From positions 248,001-312,000 of the forward strand of contig NZ_AP017422.1 of assembly GCF_002355595.1 (NCBI RefSeq): a DNA stretch of 64,000 bases, in the 5' to 3' direction. Below are positions 36,336 through 45,279 of this stretch, piece by piece. Made by a program: the position numbers and the translations under genes. Below the pieces are notes generated by a model. It was given only the letters and a program-made list of their open reading frames with translations. It was not told the origin of the DNA and searched no databases. Each line of letters opens with the position of its first letter. The stretch's first letter is position 1. The DNA comes from Filimonas lacunae. Its GTDB lineage: Bacteria > Bacteroidota > Bacteroidia > Chitinophagales > Chitinophagaceae.

Positions 36336-37823
36336 GTGATTATGCAGTATGTAGCTGGTCATTACAGAGGGGTGGTACTGGGGGTGATTGCAACACTGGT
36401 GCTGGCAGAAATAGTATGGAGCTGGAAGAAGGATAAAAAAGTATATCAGTTAAAAGAAACCTTTACCAATATGGGTGTGCTGGCAGGTTTTCATTTTTCT
36501 AAATTTTTATTTGCAGGCTATCAGTTAGCAGTGCTGGGCTTTGCAGCTGATATAGCGCCATTTTCGTTGCCCGAAAACGGATGGGTGTTTCTGCTGGCTT
36601 TTGTGGTAGCTGATTTCATTTATTATTGGTTTCATCGTGTATCGCATATATGGCAGCCTTTGTGGGCTTTTCATTTGGTGCATCACTCCAGCCCGTTAAT
36701 GAACCTTACGGCGGCTTACCGCTTAAACTGGTTTTCAGCACTGATCAGCCCTTTGTTTTTTGTGCCTGCTGCCTTGCTGGGATTGCCCCCGGCTTTTATA
36801 GCAGTAAGCTATGGGTTAAACCTGTTATACCAGTTTTTGCTGCATACCGAAGCGGTGCCTGTGCTGGGGCCTATAGAAGGAGTGTTGGATACGCCTTCGG
36901 CACACCGTGTACATCATGGATGTAATCCTATTTATATAGATAAGAATTTTGGTGGTGTGTTAATGATATGGGACCGTTTGTTTGGCACTTATCAGCCCGA
37001 AACCGAAAAGGTGCAATACGGGCTAACAACAGGCTTTATCAGCTACAACCCTTTTGTACTGGTCATGCACGGATTTATAGAACTCTTCACAAAAACAAAA
37101 CATACAGTTATGAAAAGAACAGGCCTTATGAAACGTAATGCAACCCTGCTGAGTGCAGCCGTAGTATTGTTATTGTCTTCCTGCAAAAAAGAAAGCAGTG
37201 ATTCTGGCGCCGTAACAGAAGATGATGTGGCAGATGTGGTAACCCAGGCCGTAGTCAGTTCTTCCGGCGGCGTAACCACGCAAACGGCTGATGTTGCCCG
37301 TATAGCAACGATATACAGTGGTCGTTGCGGTGTAGCCAGGGATAGCAGTATTGCCTATGTTAGTGCTGCCAATGCTACCATCACTTACACCTTTACAGCC
37401 AACTGGCATTGGATGTTAACCTGCACGCCTACTGCACATTTTGATGCTACGTATAGCGGCAACCTGGTGTACGATGCGCCCCGCATGTCATCCAACGACA
37501 ATGTAAATGCCACATTAGCAGTAACAGGTCTTACCGCCAATGATGCCGCTTATATTGTAAATGTAGCTGTAACCCGCAATGGCTCGCAGGCATCTAAAGT
37601 GCGTAACAAAAACACCTTTACCAGTGTGTTAACTTTAACCGGAACTGATGTGGCAGTAAACAAACAAACAAGGCTGGTTGATTCTGGTACCCTGGCAGTA
37701 ACATTTACCGGCAAGGGAAGTGGCGGACGTTCGTATGCATTTTCCGGTACCCTGGTGTTTAAAGGCAACAAAACGGGCGTGCTTACTTTACAAAGTGGCG
37801 CTTCGTACAACATCTCCTGGTAA
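36336..37823 (+). CDS. Sterol desaturase/fatty acid hydroxylase fused to a lipoprotein domain
   Basis: 495-codon reading frame with two unrelated parts. Residues 1-255 are a membrane diiron enzyme: HRVSH (100-104), HLVHH (113-117) and HRVHH (190-194) are the three His boxes of the sterol desaturase family, with four membrane helices. Residues 259-495 begin with a complete lipoprotein signal (LSAAVVLLLSSC, Cys283), followed by a repetitive Thr/Ala-rich domain. There is no stop between the parts, and the linker DNA (37090-37109) is A-rich like a translation leader. The desaturase C-terminus seems shortened. Translation may also start at the ATGs at 37110 or 37128, giving a separate lipoprotein. 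Confidence 0.72.
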   Translation: MIMQYVAGHYRGVVLGVIATLVLAEIVWSWKKDKKVYQLKETFTNMGVLAGFHFSKFLFAGYQLAVLGFAADIAPFSLPENGWVFLLAFVVADFIYYWFHRVSHIWQPLWAFHLVHHSSPLMNLTAAYRLNWFSALISPLFFVPAALLGLPPAFIAVSYGLNLLYQFLLHTEAVPVLGPIEGVLDTPSAHRVHHGCNPIYIDKNFGGVLMIWDRLFGTYQPETEKVQYGLTTGFISYNPFVLVMHGFIELFTKTKHTVMKRTGLMKRNATLLSAAVVLLLSSCKKESSDSGAVTEDDVADVVTQAVVSSSGGVTTQTADVARIATIYSGRCGVARDSSIAYVSAANATITYTFTANWHWMLTCTPTAHFDATYSGNLVYDAPRMSSNDNVNATLAVTGLTANDAAYIVNVAVTRNGSQASKVRNKNTFTSVLTLTGTDVAVNKQTRLVDSGTLAVTFTGKGSGGRSYAFSGTLVFKGNKTGVLTLQSGASYNISW

Positions 37824-37841
37824 TATTTAAAAACTACAATA

Positions 37842-38234
37842 ATGAAAAGAGCTATCCAGGCAACTGTGCTTTGCGTAGTATTGTTATTTTCTGTGGCAGT
37901 AATAGCCAGGCAATCGCCCGAAGATTTTAAAAATACGACCCCCGAGCAGCGAGCGCAGGTGCAAACGAATCTAATGAAAAGTAAACTACAGTTAACGGAC
38001 GATCAAACCACAAAGGTGGCCGCGATTAATCTGAAGTATGCCAAACAAATGGAGCCGGTAATTAAAGGCGACGGTGGTAAGATGGCTAAATTCAAGCAGG
38101 CAAAAAAGATAAATGAAAGTAAGGAAGCAGAGTTGAAAACCGTGTTTACCGAAGAGCAGTTTGCCAGCTACGAAAAAGGTAAAGAAGAAATGAAGCAGGA
38201 AGTGATGAAGAAAATAAAGGAAAAGAGACAGTAA
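37842..38234 (+). CDS. Spy/LTXXQ-like periplasmic protein
   Basis: 130 residues with a signal peptide (ATVLCVVLLFSVAVIA). The mature part has the LTxxQ-like KSKLQLTDDQTTKVAAINLK repeat and a Lys/Glu-rich helix at the C-terminus, as in Spy/CpxP-type envelope chaperones and their Bacteroidota relatives. Function is inferred only from that motif. It follows the fusion gene by 18 bp and is closed by a terminator. Confidence 0.7.
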   Translation: MKRAIQATVLCVVLLFSVAVIARQSPEDFKNTTPEQRAQVQTNLMKSKLQLTDDQTTKVAAINLKYAKQMEPVIKGDGGKMAKFKQAKKINESKEAELKTVFTEEQFASYEKGKEEMKQEVMKKIKEKRQ

Positions 38235-38257
38235 CATTTCGGGGGGAGTGTTACCGG

Positions 38258-38286
38258 ACAAAAGCCTGCCTTGCGCAGGCTTTTGT
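38258..38286. terminator. Bidirectional terminator
   Basis: AAAAGCCTGC and GCAGGCTTTT form a 10-bp stem (extended by A-T and C-G pairs) between the convergent Spy-like and LpxR-like genes. Confidence 0.85.
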
Positions 38287-38287
38287 A

Positions 38288-39295
38288 TTACCAGGCCAGT
38301 TGCACCGAAATAGTACCTACCGAGTGGGCGCGTATATTTTTTACTTCACTGGTGCGCAGGCTTTGGCTCGCTGCTATAGACCATCTGCCGGTAGAAGCCA
38401 CTGCCCCAAAATCTAATCTGCCCACCACGGTTTGCGGGGTTACATGGTGATAGGTAAAAGGCGGTTCCTGATTGGTGTTGAAGGGAGAATGCTTGTTTAA
38501 CATGCCGCCCTGGTAAAAAGCATTGTAGAATACCAGTTGCACGCCTGGCTTTATAAAACCATACAATTGCCAGTCTTTTTTATCGCTGGTGGGTGGAGTG
38601 TATTGTTGAATCAGTCCTTCGTAATACGGCGATTTTTTACCAAACCGTAATAAAGGAAACAGGTGCAGGCTGTTTTGCATGGTGCCGGCCATACCCTGGG
38701 CGCCTATAGAAAAGTCAATCCAGGGGTTGTCGTTCGAAACCTGCTTTTCTACCGTAAAGTTATAATTGAACAACAGGTCGGTGGGCATTTGTGTGTTCCA
38801 GCCGCGGGGCGTAATAAAGCCAAAGGTGCGGTGTATGAATTTCTGAAAGCCTTCCGCACCGCTGCCAGGTCCCATAAAGCCCAGTATAATTTCGCTTTGC
38901 AGGTTTATTCTTTTATAAGGATTGGCCGAGTGAAAGGTGTGGGCCAGGTATAAGCCCCCGGCATACGCATAATCGTTAGGGAGGGGGTAAAAAGCCTTAA
39001 TGTCGTTAGGTGTATACATTACCTGCATAATGCCAAATCCGTAGGTGTTAATGCTGCTGTCGCCTGCTTTGGGGAGGATGGGCGCCAGTAATGAGTGTTG
39101 CTTGCGGGGTTGGTAAAGTAATTCGATACGGGTACCGTTGGTATATCCTTCATCGCTGCCCATGCCCCGGATATCAATACCGTCATTGTCGTCAAAACCT
39201 CTTAAAAGATGTTTGTATTGCTGCGCCTGGCCGTGTAGCGCAAAAAGAGAAAAGACCAGTAATAAACACCTCCAGTGCTGGAAATACCTGCTCAT
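38288..39295 (-). CDS. LpxR-like lipid A deacylase family protein
   Basis: 335 residues with a signal peptide (LLLVFSLFALHGQAQ). The start of the mature part, FDDNDGIDIRGMGSDEGYTN, and GPGSGAEGFQKFIHR resemble the outer-membrane barrel LpxR/DUF2219, which removes the 3'-acyloxyacyl group of lipid A in other bacteria. The Asn/Asp-rich calcium site region NDGID is kept; activity is not certain for Bacteroidota. Divergent from the APS kinase gene, with 283 bp between them. Confidence 0.78.
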   Translation of the reverse strand: MSRYFQHWRCLLLVFSLFALHGQAQQYKHLLRGFDDNDGIDIRGMGSDEGYTNGTRIELLYQPRKQHSLLAPILPKAGDSSINTYGFGIMQVMYTPNDIKAFYPLPNDYAYAGGLYLAHTFHSANPYKRINLQSEIILGFMGPGSGAEGFQKFIHRTFGFITPRGWNTQMPTDLLFNYNFTVEKQVSNDNPWIDFSIGAQGMAGTMQNSLHLFPLLRFGKKSPYYEGLIQQYTPPTSDKKDWQLYGFIKPGVQLVFYNAFYQGGMLNKHSPFNTNQEPPFTYHHVTPQTVVGRLDFGAVASTGRWSIAASQSLRTSEVKNIRAHSVGTISVQLAW

Positions 39296-39578
39296 CTATA
39301 CAATTATTACATTCGTCCGCTAATATACTTACTTCATCTGTTTGTAAAATAAACAAATCGTAAACCGGTTACGGGAATTCACCGATGAATATTGCCTAAA
39401 CACCGTCAGGATATTTCTTTTTGACGATTAAAATGTTTTTACCTTAGTAATAAGCCGTTTGGTCTGTTAAAAGAAGCCGTTCGTAGATTTTTGGCGTTGG
39501 CTTCATTTTAGCAGGCAACGTCTCCGGTATACGCGTCATCTAATAACCAGGCATGCTTTTTAAATAAACCATTTTGTT

Positions 39579-40148
39579 ATGATAGTACAATTGTGTGGAT
39601 TATCCGGTGCAGGTAAAACAACACTTGCTAAAAGTGTGAAATCAAAACTGCTGCTGCATGGCGTTAATACCGAGATAGTAGATGGCGATGTGTATAGAGA
39701 GGTGTTATGTAAAGACCTGGGCTTTTCTAAAGAAGATCGTATCGAGAATATCCGGAGGTTAGGCTTTGTAGCAAGCAGGTTGTCGGCGAACGGAGTAGTG
39801 GTTATTATCAGCGCTATTAACCCATACGAAGAAGCCCGCAGTGAAATGACCCGCTTGTACCGGAATGTAAAAACTGTACACATTGATTGTGCTATTAACG
39901 AGCTGATACAGCGCGACACAAAAGGTTTATATAAAAAAGCTTTACTGCCCGACGGACATCCGGAAAAACTGAATAATCTTACCGGCATTAACGACCGGTT
40001 TGATATTCCTGAAAACCCCGATCTGCGTTTGAATACTGGTATGCAAACGCAGGATGTATGTGCGTCTGAATTGTTTCATTTCATCTCTACCCAGTTGGCA
40101 GCAGATACATTCTACTTTAAAAAGCAACTGGCTCAACGTTACAGCTAA
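39579..40148 (+). CDS. cysC: Adenylylsulfate kinase (APS kinase)
   Basis: 189 residues. Phosphorylates adenosine 5'-phosphosulfate to PAPS. Walker A GLSGAGKTT is at 7-15, with VDGDVYREVLCKDLGFS, RIENIRRLGFVASRLSANG and VIISAINPY. The last stretch differs slightly from the common FISPY. Length is normal. Its stop overlaps the start of the sulfotransferase gene by one base (TAATG). No sulfate adenylyltransferase is next to it, so APS must come from elsewhere in the genome. Confidence 0.93.
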   Translation: MIVQLCGLSGAGKTTLAKSVKSKLLLHGVNTEIVDGDVYREVLCKDLGFSKEDRIENIRRLGFVASRLSANGVVVIISAINPYEEARSEMTRLYRNVKTVHIDCAINELIQRDTKGLYKKALLPDGHPEKLNNLTGINDRFDIPENPDLRLNTGMQTQDVCASELFHFISTQLAADTFYFKKQLAQRYS

Positions 40149-40987
40149 TGAACAATAAGGTGTTAGTAATAGCAGGGATGCACCGCTCGGGTACATCCTT
40201 AATTACGCAATGGTTACAAAGATGTGGTTTACAGATTGGCGACAGGCTTTTAGGTGTAGGGTTTGATAATGTAGAAGGACATTTTGAAGATTGTGACTTT
40301 GTAGAGTTGCATGAGAAATTGTTAGCTGAAAACAATCTTGATAGTACAGGGCTGGTGTTAGATAAAAAGCCTGCTTTTTCTGAAAAGCAAAAGGCAGAGA
40401 TAGCGCAGCTGGTACATCATAAAAACCAGTTGTATCCGGCCTGGGCCTGGAAAGATCCCCGCACCTGTTTGTTTTTACCGGAGTATAAAGACATTATCCC
40501 TGATGCTTTTTACCTGGTGATTGTACGGGATTACAAAGCGGTGGTAAGCTCGCTGCTAAGCAGGATGCATAAAGACGCTGAAATGCGTTATCGGCAAAAA
40601 GGCCTGTTTAAAAGGTTGTTATGGAATACCATTGAAAAGAATAGCCGTAAAAAACTGCTACTGCGCAAGTATGGCTGGAAAAGTCTGATGGCCTGCACGG
40701 TGTATAACGAGCAGTTGCTGGAGCATATTCAAACCTTGCCTGGTGGAAAGTATATACTGGTGGATTATGCCCAGCTAAGCAGGCAGGACAATGAAGTGTT
40801 TAGTACACTGCAGCGGCAATGGCAATTCCCGCTGCGATATATTCCTTTTACCGATGTGTATAAAGAAAACCTGATTAGCAGGCAGTGGGATTTTCTGCCA
40901 CATATAAAAGATAAGGCTTTGATTGAGCGCGCGCAGGCGTCGGAGGAAAACCTGAGAAACGCCATCAAAAACGCAAATGCTTTTTAA
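40148..40987 (+). CDS. Sulfotransferase family protein
   Basis: 279 residues. The N-terminus GMHRSGTSLITQWLQRCG is the 5'-phosphosulfate-binding loop of PAPS-dependent sulfotransferases, and the segment YLVIVRDYKAVVSSLLSRM contains a 3'-phosphate-binding-like R/S pair. Cytoplasmic. Coupled to cysC, so PAPS production and use are encoded together. The acceptor is unknown; a glycan, lipid or natural product is possible. The tail VDYAQLSRQDNEVFSTLQRQ is typical of this family. Confidence 0.85.
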   Translation: MNNKVLVIAGMHRSGTSLITQWLQRCGLQIGDRLLGVGFDNVEGHFEDCDFVELHEKLLAENNLDSTGLVLDKKPAFSEKQKAEIAQLVHHKNQLYPAWAWKDPRTCLFLPEYKDIIPDAFYLVIVRDYKAVVSSLLSRMHKDAEMRYRQKGLFKRLLWNTIEKNSRKKLLLRKYGWKSLMACTVYNEQLLEHIQTLPGGKYILVDYAQLSRQDNEVFSTLQRQWQFPLRYIPFTDVYKENLISRQWDFLPHIKDKALIERAQASEENLRNAIKNANAF

Positions 40988-41325
40988 ATTTTCCTGTACT
41001 GCCCGGAGCGTTCTTTTCCGGGCAGCAGTGCACCCCGTAATCCTCTCTCTTTCTTTATAGTCCGGATTTTGTACAGGTAGCTGGTATGGATAGATGCTAC
41101 CGCTTGTTATTTTATGCAGTAGCAATAAAAAATAATTATCTTACACCCGAATTGAATTATGAAATGATAAAGCCTTTCGGGCTTCTATTATAAACGTCTA
41201 ACTATGCAGCAATGCATAGTGTTTTTCTCATGTGTAACGGGGGGTGTTTCTACATCCCCCTTATTTATGCAAGTGATTTTGGCACGAAAGTGTGTAATGT
41301 AAACCCTAATATAAAACGAAAACAG
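40988..41325. other. 338-bp intergenic region with small hairpins
   Basis: No gene seen. It contains AAGCC-TTTC-GGGCTT (41171-41186) with a short T-rich tail, and a G/C-rich element near 41238-41262 (GGGGGTGT...ACATCCCCC) that could fold. Which of them ends the sulfotransferase transcript is unclear. Confidence 0.4.
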
Positions 41326-41871
41326 ATGAATTACAAGATGTTAGCCAAAGGTGTAGGATTGTTTACCTGTTTGGCCATTTTACTGACTGCCTGTAACACC
41401 CTTTCTCCCGATCAGTTTTTTCAGAAAGCGGTATTAAACTCCAATATGGTCAGCGACTTTGGAACGGCACAGTTTGCTAAAATGCTGGAGAGTTATGGTA
41501 AAGAATACCCTGCGGGAGTACAGGCTCCACCTAAAAAAGGAGATGAAGCGCAGGAAGCAGTAAAGAACAAAGCCCTTTACCTGGAGAAGGTGATTAAGGA
41601 GTTGAAAACAGTGAGTGAGAATGATGACAACCGGGAAATAAAAAAGCTGGCGCTGGAATTATATGAATTTACATTGCCGGCTTATCAGAACGAATATGCA
41701 GCTTACGCAAAACTATGTGATACAAAAGGTGCCGATGATGCTAAGGTGGCGATATTAAAAACCATAGACGAAAAATATACAGGCAGGTTTGAAGTCCTGT
41801 TTACTCAGTTAATGGAAAAAGGAAAAGTATATGCTGCCAAGCATAACCTGAAGGTTACCTGGGGCAATTGA
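41326..41871 (+). CDS. Hypothetical lipoprotein
   Basis: 181 residues from the ATG at 41326, with a signal and lipobox (LTAC, Cys23). The longer frame from 41212 has no sense upstream of that start. The mature part is helical (residues about 40-170: EAVKNKALYLEKVIKELKTV, KLALELYEFTLPAYQNEYAA) with no known domain. Outer- or inner-membrane anchoring by lipid is expected. Confidence 0.65.
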   Translation: MNYKMLAKGVGLFTCLAILLTACNTLSPDQFFQKAVLNSNMVSDFGTAQFAKMLESYGKEYPAGVQAPPKKGDEAQEAVKNKALYLEKVIKELKTVSENDDNREIKKLALELYEFTLPAYQNEYAAYAKLCDTKGADDAKVAILKTIDEKYTGRFEVLFTQLMEKGKVYAAKHNLKVTWGN

Positions 41872-41893
41872 TCATACATACCGTATTCAATAG

Positions 41894-41921
41894 AAAATGG
41901 TCTGCATTGGCAGACCATTTT
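41894..41921 (+). terminator. Terminator of the lipoprotein gene
   Basis: AAAATGGTCTGC and GCAGACCATTTT form a 12-bp stem with a 4-nt loop and a T-tract. Confidence 0.85.
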
Positions 41922-41975
41922 TGTTATGAGCAACCAGATCCCCCCGGTTCTGGTAATTGCGCAGTATAGATGTTG

Positions 41976-43094
41976 TTAGTCGTGTGAATCGTAGGTTTGA
42001 GAAGGGATGAATTCATAAAAATCTTCCAGGTAGGTGCTGGCGCTGTAAGCGATGGCACCGTTTTGTCCTGCACCTACAAAACCCCTGTTTCTTACGGTAA
42101 ATCCAACGGCATAGGTTCTTTGCACATATTCGAAAGGCGTGCGTCTTGTCCATCTGTCATTTTCAAAATCGTAGCGCCAGGTGCTTCTTACCAGGCTGGC
42201 TTCGGATGAAGAGTGTCCGTTGGTAACATAGCCATAGTTGTCTATTACAAAGGCAGAAGCGTTCTGGCGTACAATGTCTGAATAGTCATCGTCATAGCTG
42301 TCGCTCGATTCGTTTGCAATACTATTACGTACTTTCCAGGTGAGTGTTAAGCTGTCAAACGCCCACATGTCAGTAACGGCATTTAAGCTGCTATAGCCGC
42401 CGAATATATAAGCCTTGTCTTTGTACACAAATACAGAAGCGCCTCTCCGTTTTTCACCACTCAAGGCAGTGATCTTTTCCCAGTGGTCATCTCCCGGAAA
42501 ATACTGGTACATGTCTTTTTGTGTATTGGCTCCATCGAAGCCGGTAGTAATGTATCCATTCATGCCCAGGCCAAAACCTACCGCATCTCTGCGGGCAGAA
42601 CCCGGGAAGTCCTTCTTTTTACTCCAGGTGTAGCCGTCAAAAGCATAAAAATCTTTTAATAATATATCGTTAGAGGTTTGTCCCAATCCCACATAACCTA
42701 CGTTGTTTACACTAAATCCTACACCATAGGCGCGGTGGGTGTTGCCGGGCATAGCTGCTACCTGCGTCCATGTATAGCCGGTTTGCGAATTGCCAGTGCT
42801 TACAGGGGGCATGTTTAATTTAAAAAAGTCTTTTAAATAATGATCTGCGTTCGCTAAAATGTCACCAGTTGAATCTACTATATAACTTGTGTTTTTAGTA
42901 TAGTTATAGCCTGTACCTACATAGGCTGTGTCATTGATTACAAACGATACAGCGCCTGTACGGGCAGGACCATCAAATTGTCCTCTTTTTACCCAGTTGC
43001 CTTCTTCGGTGTCCGGAGTATCTGAGCTTTTTCTGCATGAAGCAATAGATATAGCTGCGCCAACCGTAATGAATAGTAATACAGGGATTTTCAT
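41976..43094 (-). CDS. Kelch-repeat lipoprotein
   Basis: 372 residues. Lipobox SIASC (Cys20). The rest consists of kelch-type beta-propeller blades (repeating G-Y-V-G-G-like segments such as DTAYVGTGYNY, GYVGLGQTSNDI, AYIFGGYSSLNAV and GFVGAGQNGAIAY). Such propellers are usually protein- or sugar-binding and act on the cell surface or in the periplasm. No catalytic residues are visible. It has its own promoter region, without a recognised -7. Confidence 0.8.
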   Translation of the reverse strand: MKIPVLLFITVGAAISIASCRKSSDTPDTEEGNWVKRGQFDGPARTGAVSFVINDTAYVGTGYNYTKNTSYIVDSTGDILANADHYLKDFFKLNMPPVSTGNSQTGYTWTQVAAMPGNTHRAYGVGFSVNNVGYVGLGQTSNDILLKDFYAFDGYTWSKKKDFPGSARRDAVGFGLGMNGYITTGFDGANTQKDMYQYFPGDDHWEKITALSGEKRRGASVFVYKDKAYIFGGYSSLNAVTDMWAFDSLTLTWKVRNSIANESSDSYDDDYSDIVRQNASAFVIDNYGYVTNGHSSSEASLVRSTWRYDFENDRWTRRTPFEYVQRTYAVGFTVRNRGFVGAGQNGAIAYSASTYLEDFYEFIPSQTYDSHD

Positions 43095-43210
43095 AACTGA
43101 TAAATAAATAGATGATAAAACAGTACGGGAGCTCCTATAAATACCTATACGGGGCGAGAAGGAAGAGTGTTGGTGAGGTTAGCAGATAATTCCTATAAAA
43201 GAATGTTAAA

Positions 43211-43232
43211 GCAGCATAGGGGCTATGCTGCT
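43211..43232 (-). terminator. Hairpin after the start-less coding remnant
   Basis: GCAGCATAG-GGG-CTATGCTGC is a perfect 9-bp stem with a short T-rich tail on the minus strand, 4 bp beyond the stop at 43236. Confidence 0.6.
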
Positions 43233-43235
43233 TTG

Positions 43236-43562
43236 TTATTTATGCTTGATGTAGCCCCGGTAAAAAATAACACAAAGGATAAGGCAAACGATAGCTGTAG
43301 AAAGTAAATCAGTGAAAGGTACTTTACTGCCAAATGCCAGTTTAATAAAGAAGTTCAATACGCCGCAACTAAAAAATATCGTTGCTGCCAGGTAGAGGTT
43401 GCGTGATCTTTTAGAGCGTTTGGCATTGGTGGATTGTTGAGGTGTGGCTTGCTGCCATTGGGTAGTCCGTTGCTGTTGTTGTGCTATAGCTTGCCGGATA
43501 GAAGGTTGTTGAGCAAATGTATCAAATTGTAGTAAATGACGAAGGCCTCCTTGCGGAAGCCT
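43236..43562 (-). pseudogene. Coding-like stretch with two membrane segments and no start codon
   Basis: On the minus strand an open frame of about 108 codons ends at 43236. It encodes a Gln-rich N-terminal part (AIAQQQQRTTQWQQATPQQS), a basic KRSKRSRN and two hydrophobic segments (LYLAATIFFSCGVLNFFI and LLSTAIVCLILCVIFYRGY), ending in a Lys-rich tail. It looks like a small membrane protein, but no ATG, GTG or TTG occurs in frame anywhere after the upstream stop codons. It lies in the same frame as the DUF3667 gene upstream, behind three stop codons and a hairpin. A 5'-truncated remnant is most likely. Confidence 0.5.
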
Positions 43563-43565
43563 TTA
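43542..43565 (-). terminator. Hairpin terminator of the DUF3667 gene
   Basis: AAGGCCTCC-TTGC-GGAAGCCTT (9-bp stem with one G-U pair, GCAA loop on the minus strand). A nearly identical hairpin lies at 45280-45302. Confidence 0.65.
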
Positions 43566-43586
43566 TTAGTTGGATGGGGTTCTGTA

Positions 43587-44318
43587 TTAGTGCTTTTGTA
43601 AAATGTCTATCAAAAAACCTAAAGCAAGTAATGAAACATAAAAAGTAAGCATTCCCAGCATATAGGAAGCCAATGCCTTTATATAGCTTGATGCTTTCTT
43701 TGGGTGGAAAAATTGTCCGATTGCCCATGTGCAATAGAGTACACCTGCTATACTTGCTATTGTTATCAGGTTTAGTTTCATTAATCCTTGCAATAGTGCA
43801 AAAATTGAAAAGATCAACATACCTATTCCCATTACGAAGCAGAGTAAGATTAATATTTCAAAAAAGTTATAATCATGCTTTGGGAAAAAAAATTTGAGCC
43901 AAAAGGCGATATGTAGCCCCATGATAATGTTGGCATAGCCATAATGGTGTTGAACCCAGGCGAAAATTGTTTCAGTAGCAGAATGTTGCGCTCCATGAGA
44001 ATGAACATACTCTTTTTCAATGTGGAATGCACCATTAATCAATGTGTATATCAATGAGGTTACTATGATAAATATAATAGGCTTTACAAGCCTGCTTCTG
44101 TTCTCTGTAATGAATGTTTTTATGTTTTGACCGGGTTTGGTCAGTAATTCCTTTATGGTATAGAATATGCCTTTTTCAAAATGTAGAATATGCCATATTT
44201 CGTGCAGGATATAGTGTTTGTCTACTCGTTTTATGTGCATAGGTTGCCCGCAGTTGCCGCAAAAAGGCTGGTTAATTGTTGTGTTGCAGTTTTTGCAAGT
44301 CGCTGTCTCAGTAAGCAT
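43587..44318 (-). CDS. DUF3667 membrane protein with zinc-ribbon start
   Basis: 243 residues. The N-terminus CKNCNTTINQPFCGNCGQ holds four Cys of a zinc ribbon. Several membrane segments follow at about 78-96, 122-139, 147-170, 180-198 and 213-237, as in DUF3667. No enzymatic motif is seen; function unknown. Inner membrane. Its terminator is the hairpin at 43542-43565, and a coding remnant follows in the same frame. Confidence 0.8.
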   Translation of the reverse strand: MLTETATCKNCNTTINQPFCGNCGQPMHIKRVDKHYILHEIWHILHFEKGIFYTIKELLTKPGQNIKTFITENRSRLVKPIIFIIVTSLIYTLINGAFHIEKEYVHSHGAQHSATETIFAWVQHHYGYANIIMGLHIAFWLKFFFPKHDYNFFEILILLCFVMGIGMLIFSIFALLQGLMKLNLITIASIAGVLYCTWAIGQFFHPKKASSYIKALASYMLGMLTFYVSLLALGFLIDILQKH

Positions 44319-44496
44319 AAATGGCGTAATTTATTGAGTAACAGATCTGTTTATATGGTTGAGCATAAAAAACGGAAACCTGTTTTTGCAAAAGTCAATA
44401 CAAATAAGCTGGCAAAGGCTACACTTTAGTGTAGATTTACTATTGGGGTTACGTGTGTGAAACCGCCTATAGTATTAAGTTAATAACTGCACATTG

Positions 44497-45258
44497 ATGA
44501 AGGATTATAATCATTCCGGCCTGTTTACTAAGAATAACTTAGGGCGTGTTCCGGAAACAGACCGTTTTCTACAGCAGGATTACCTGGAGTCTGTAAAAGC
44601 CTTTGCAAGACTAACCTATGAAAGTATATATGTGATCAATTATGAGGATATGACTTTTGAGTATGTTTCGGAAAATCCATTATTCCTATGTGGTTATGCT
44701 CCCGAAGAAGTGCTGAACATGGGATATGAATTCTATTTTAAAAATGTTCCGGAAGCTGACCTGGAAATGTTAACCCTGATAAATGATGCGGGATTTGAGT
44801 TTTTTAAGAAATTGCCCGGTGATGAGAAGAAGCAATATAGTATCACTTATGATTTTCATTTGAGGAATAAAGATGACAGGCAAATTCTTATTAATCATAA
44901 ACTTACCCCCTTGTTTTTAACAAGCGAGGGGAAGTTGTGGAAGGCTATGTGTATTGTTTCTATTTCGCACCATAAGAGTGCCGGCAATATTTGTATATAT
45001 AAAGACGGTACTGACGACGTGTGGAAATTGGAATTGAAAAATACGGTTTGGAGCAAATCAGAAAAGCCCAAGCTCACGGAAAGGGAAATAGAAGTGCTTC
45101 AGTTGCATGCACAAGGGTTAACGATCAATGAAATTGCAGAGAAGTTATTTGTTGTTCCCGACACAGTGAAATATTACAGAAGAAGGATTTTTGAGCGCTT
45201 ACAGGTAGAGAGTATGACAGAAGCGCTTTCTTATGCTGTAAGTAACAAGATTATCTGA
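44497..45258 (+). CDS. LuxR-type regulator with a PAS-like N-terminal domain
   Basis: 253 residues from the ATG at 44497 (a TTG is directly before it). About 30-150 resembles a PAS fold (INYEDMTFEYVSENPLFLCG, YAPEEVLNMGYEFYFKNV). The LuxR helix-turn-helix is at about 190-250: KLTEREIEVLQLHAQGLTIN followed by EIAEKLFVVPDTVKYYRRRI. A cytosolic regulator that probably reads a signal through the PAS part. No target is evident from context. Confidence 0.85.
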   Translation: MKDYNHSGLFTKNNLGRVPETDRFLQQDYLESVKAFARLTYESIYVINYEDMTFEYVSENPLFLCGYAPEEVLNMGYEFYFKNVPEADLEMLTLINDAGFEFFKKLPGDEKKQYSITYDFHLRNKDDRQILINHKLTPLFLTSEGKLWKAMCIVSISHHKSAGNICIYKDGTDDVWKLELKNTVWSKSEKPKLTEREIEVLQLHAQGLTINEIAEKLFVVPDTVKYYRRRIFERLQVESMTEALSYAVSNKII

Positions 45259-45279
45259 TGAATAGAAATGAAAAAGGCC

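Noticed and set aside
43522-43734. 70-codon open frame on the minus strand starting with ATG
   Set aside because: It lies in another frame of DUF3667 and its downstream gap; composition is poor and it does not explain the membrane segments of the start-less stretch.
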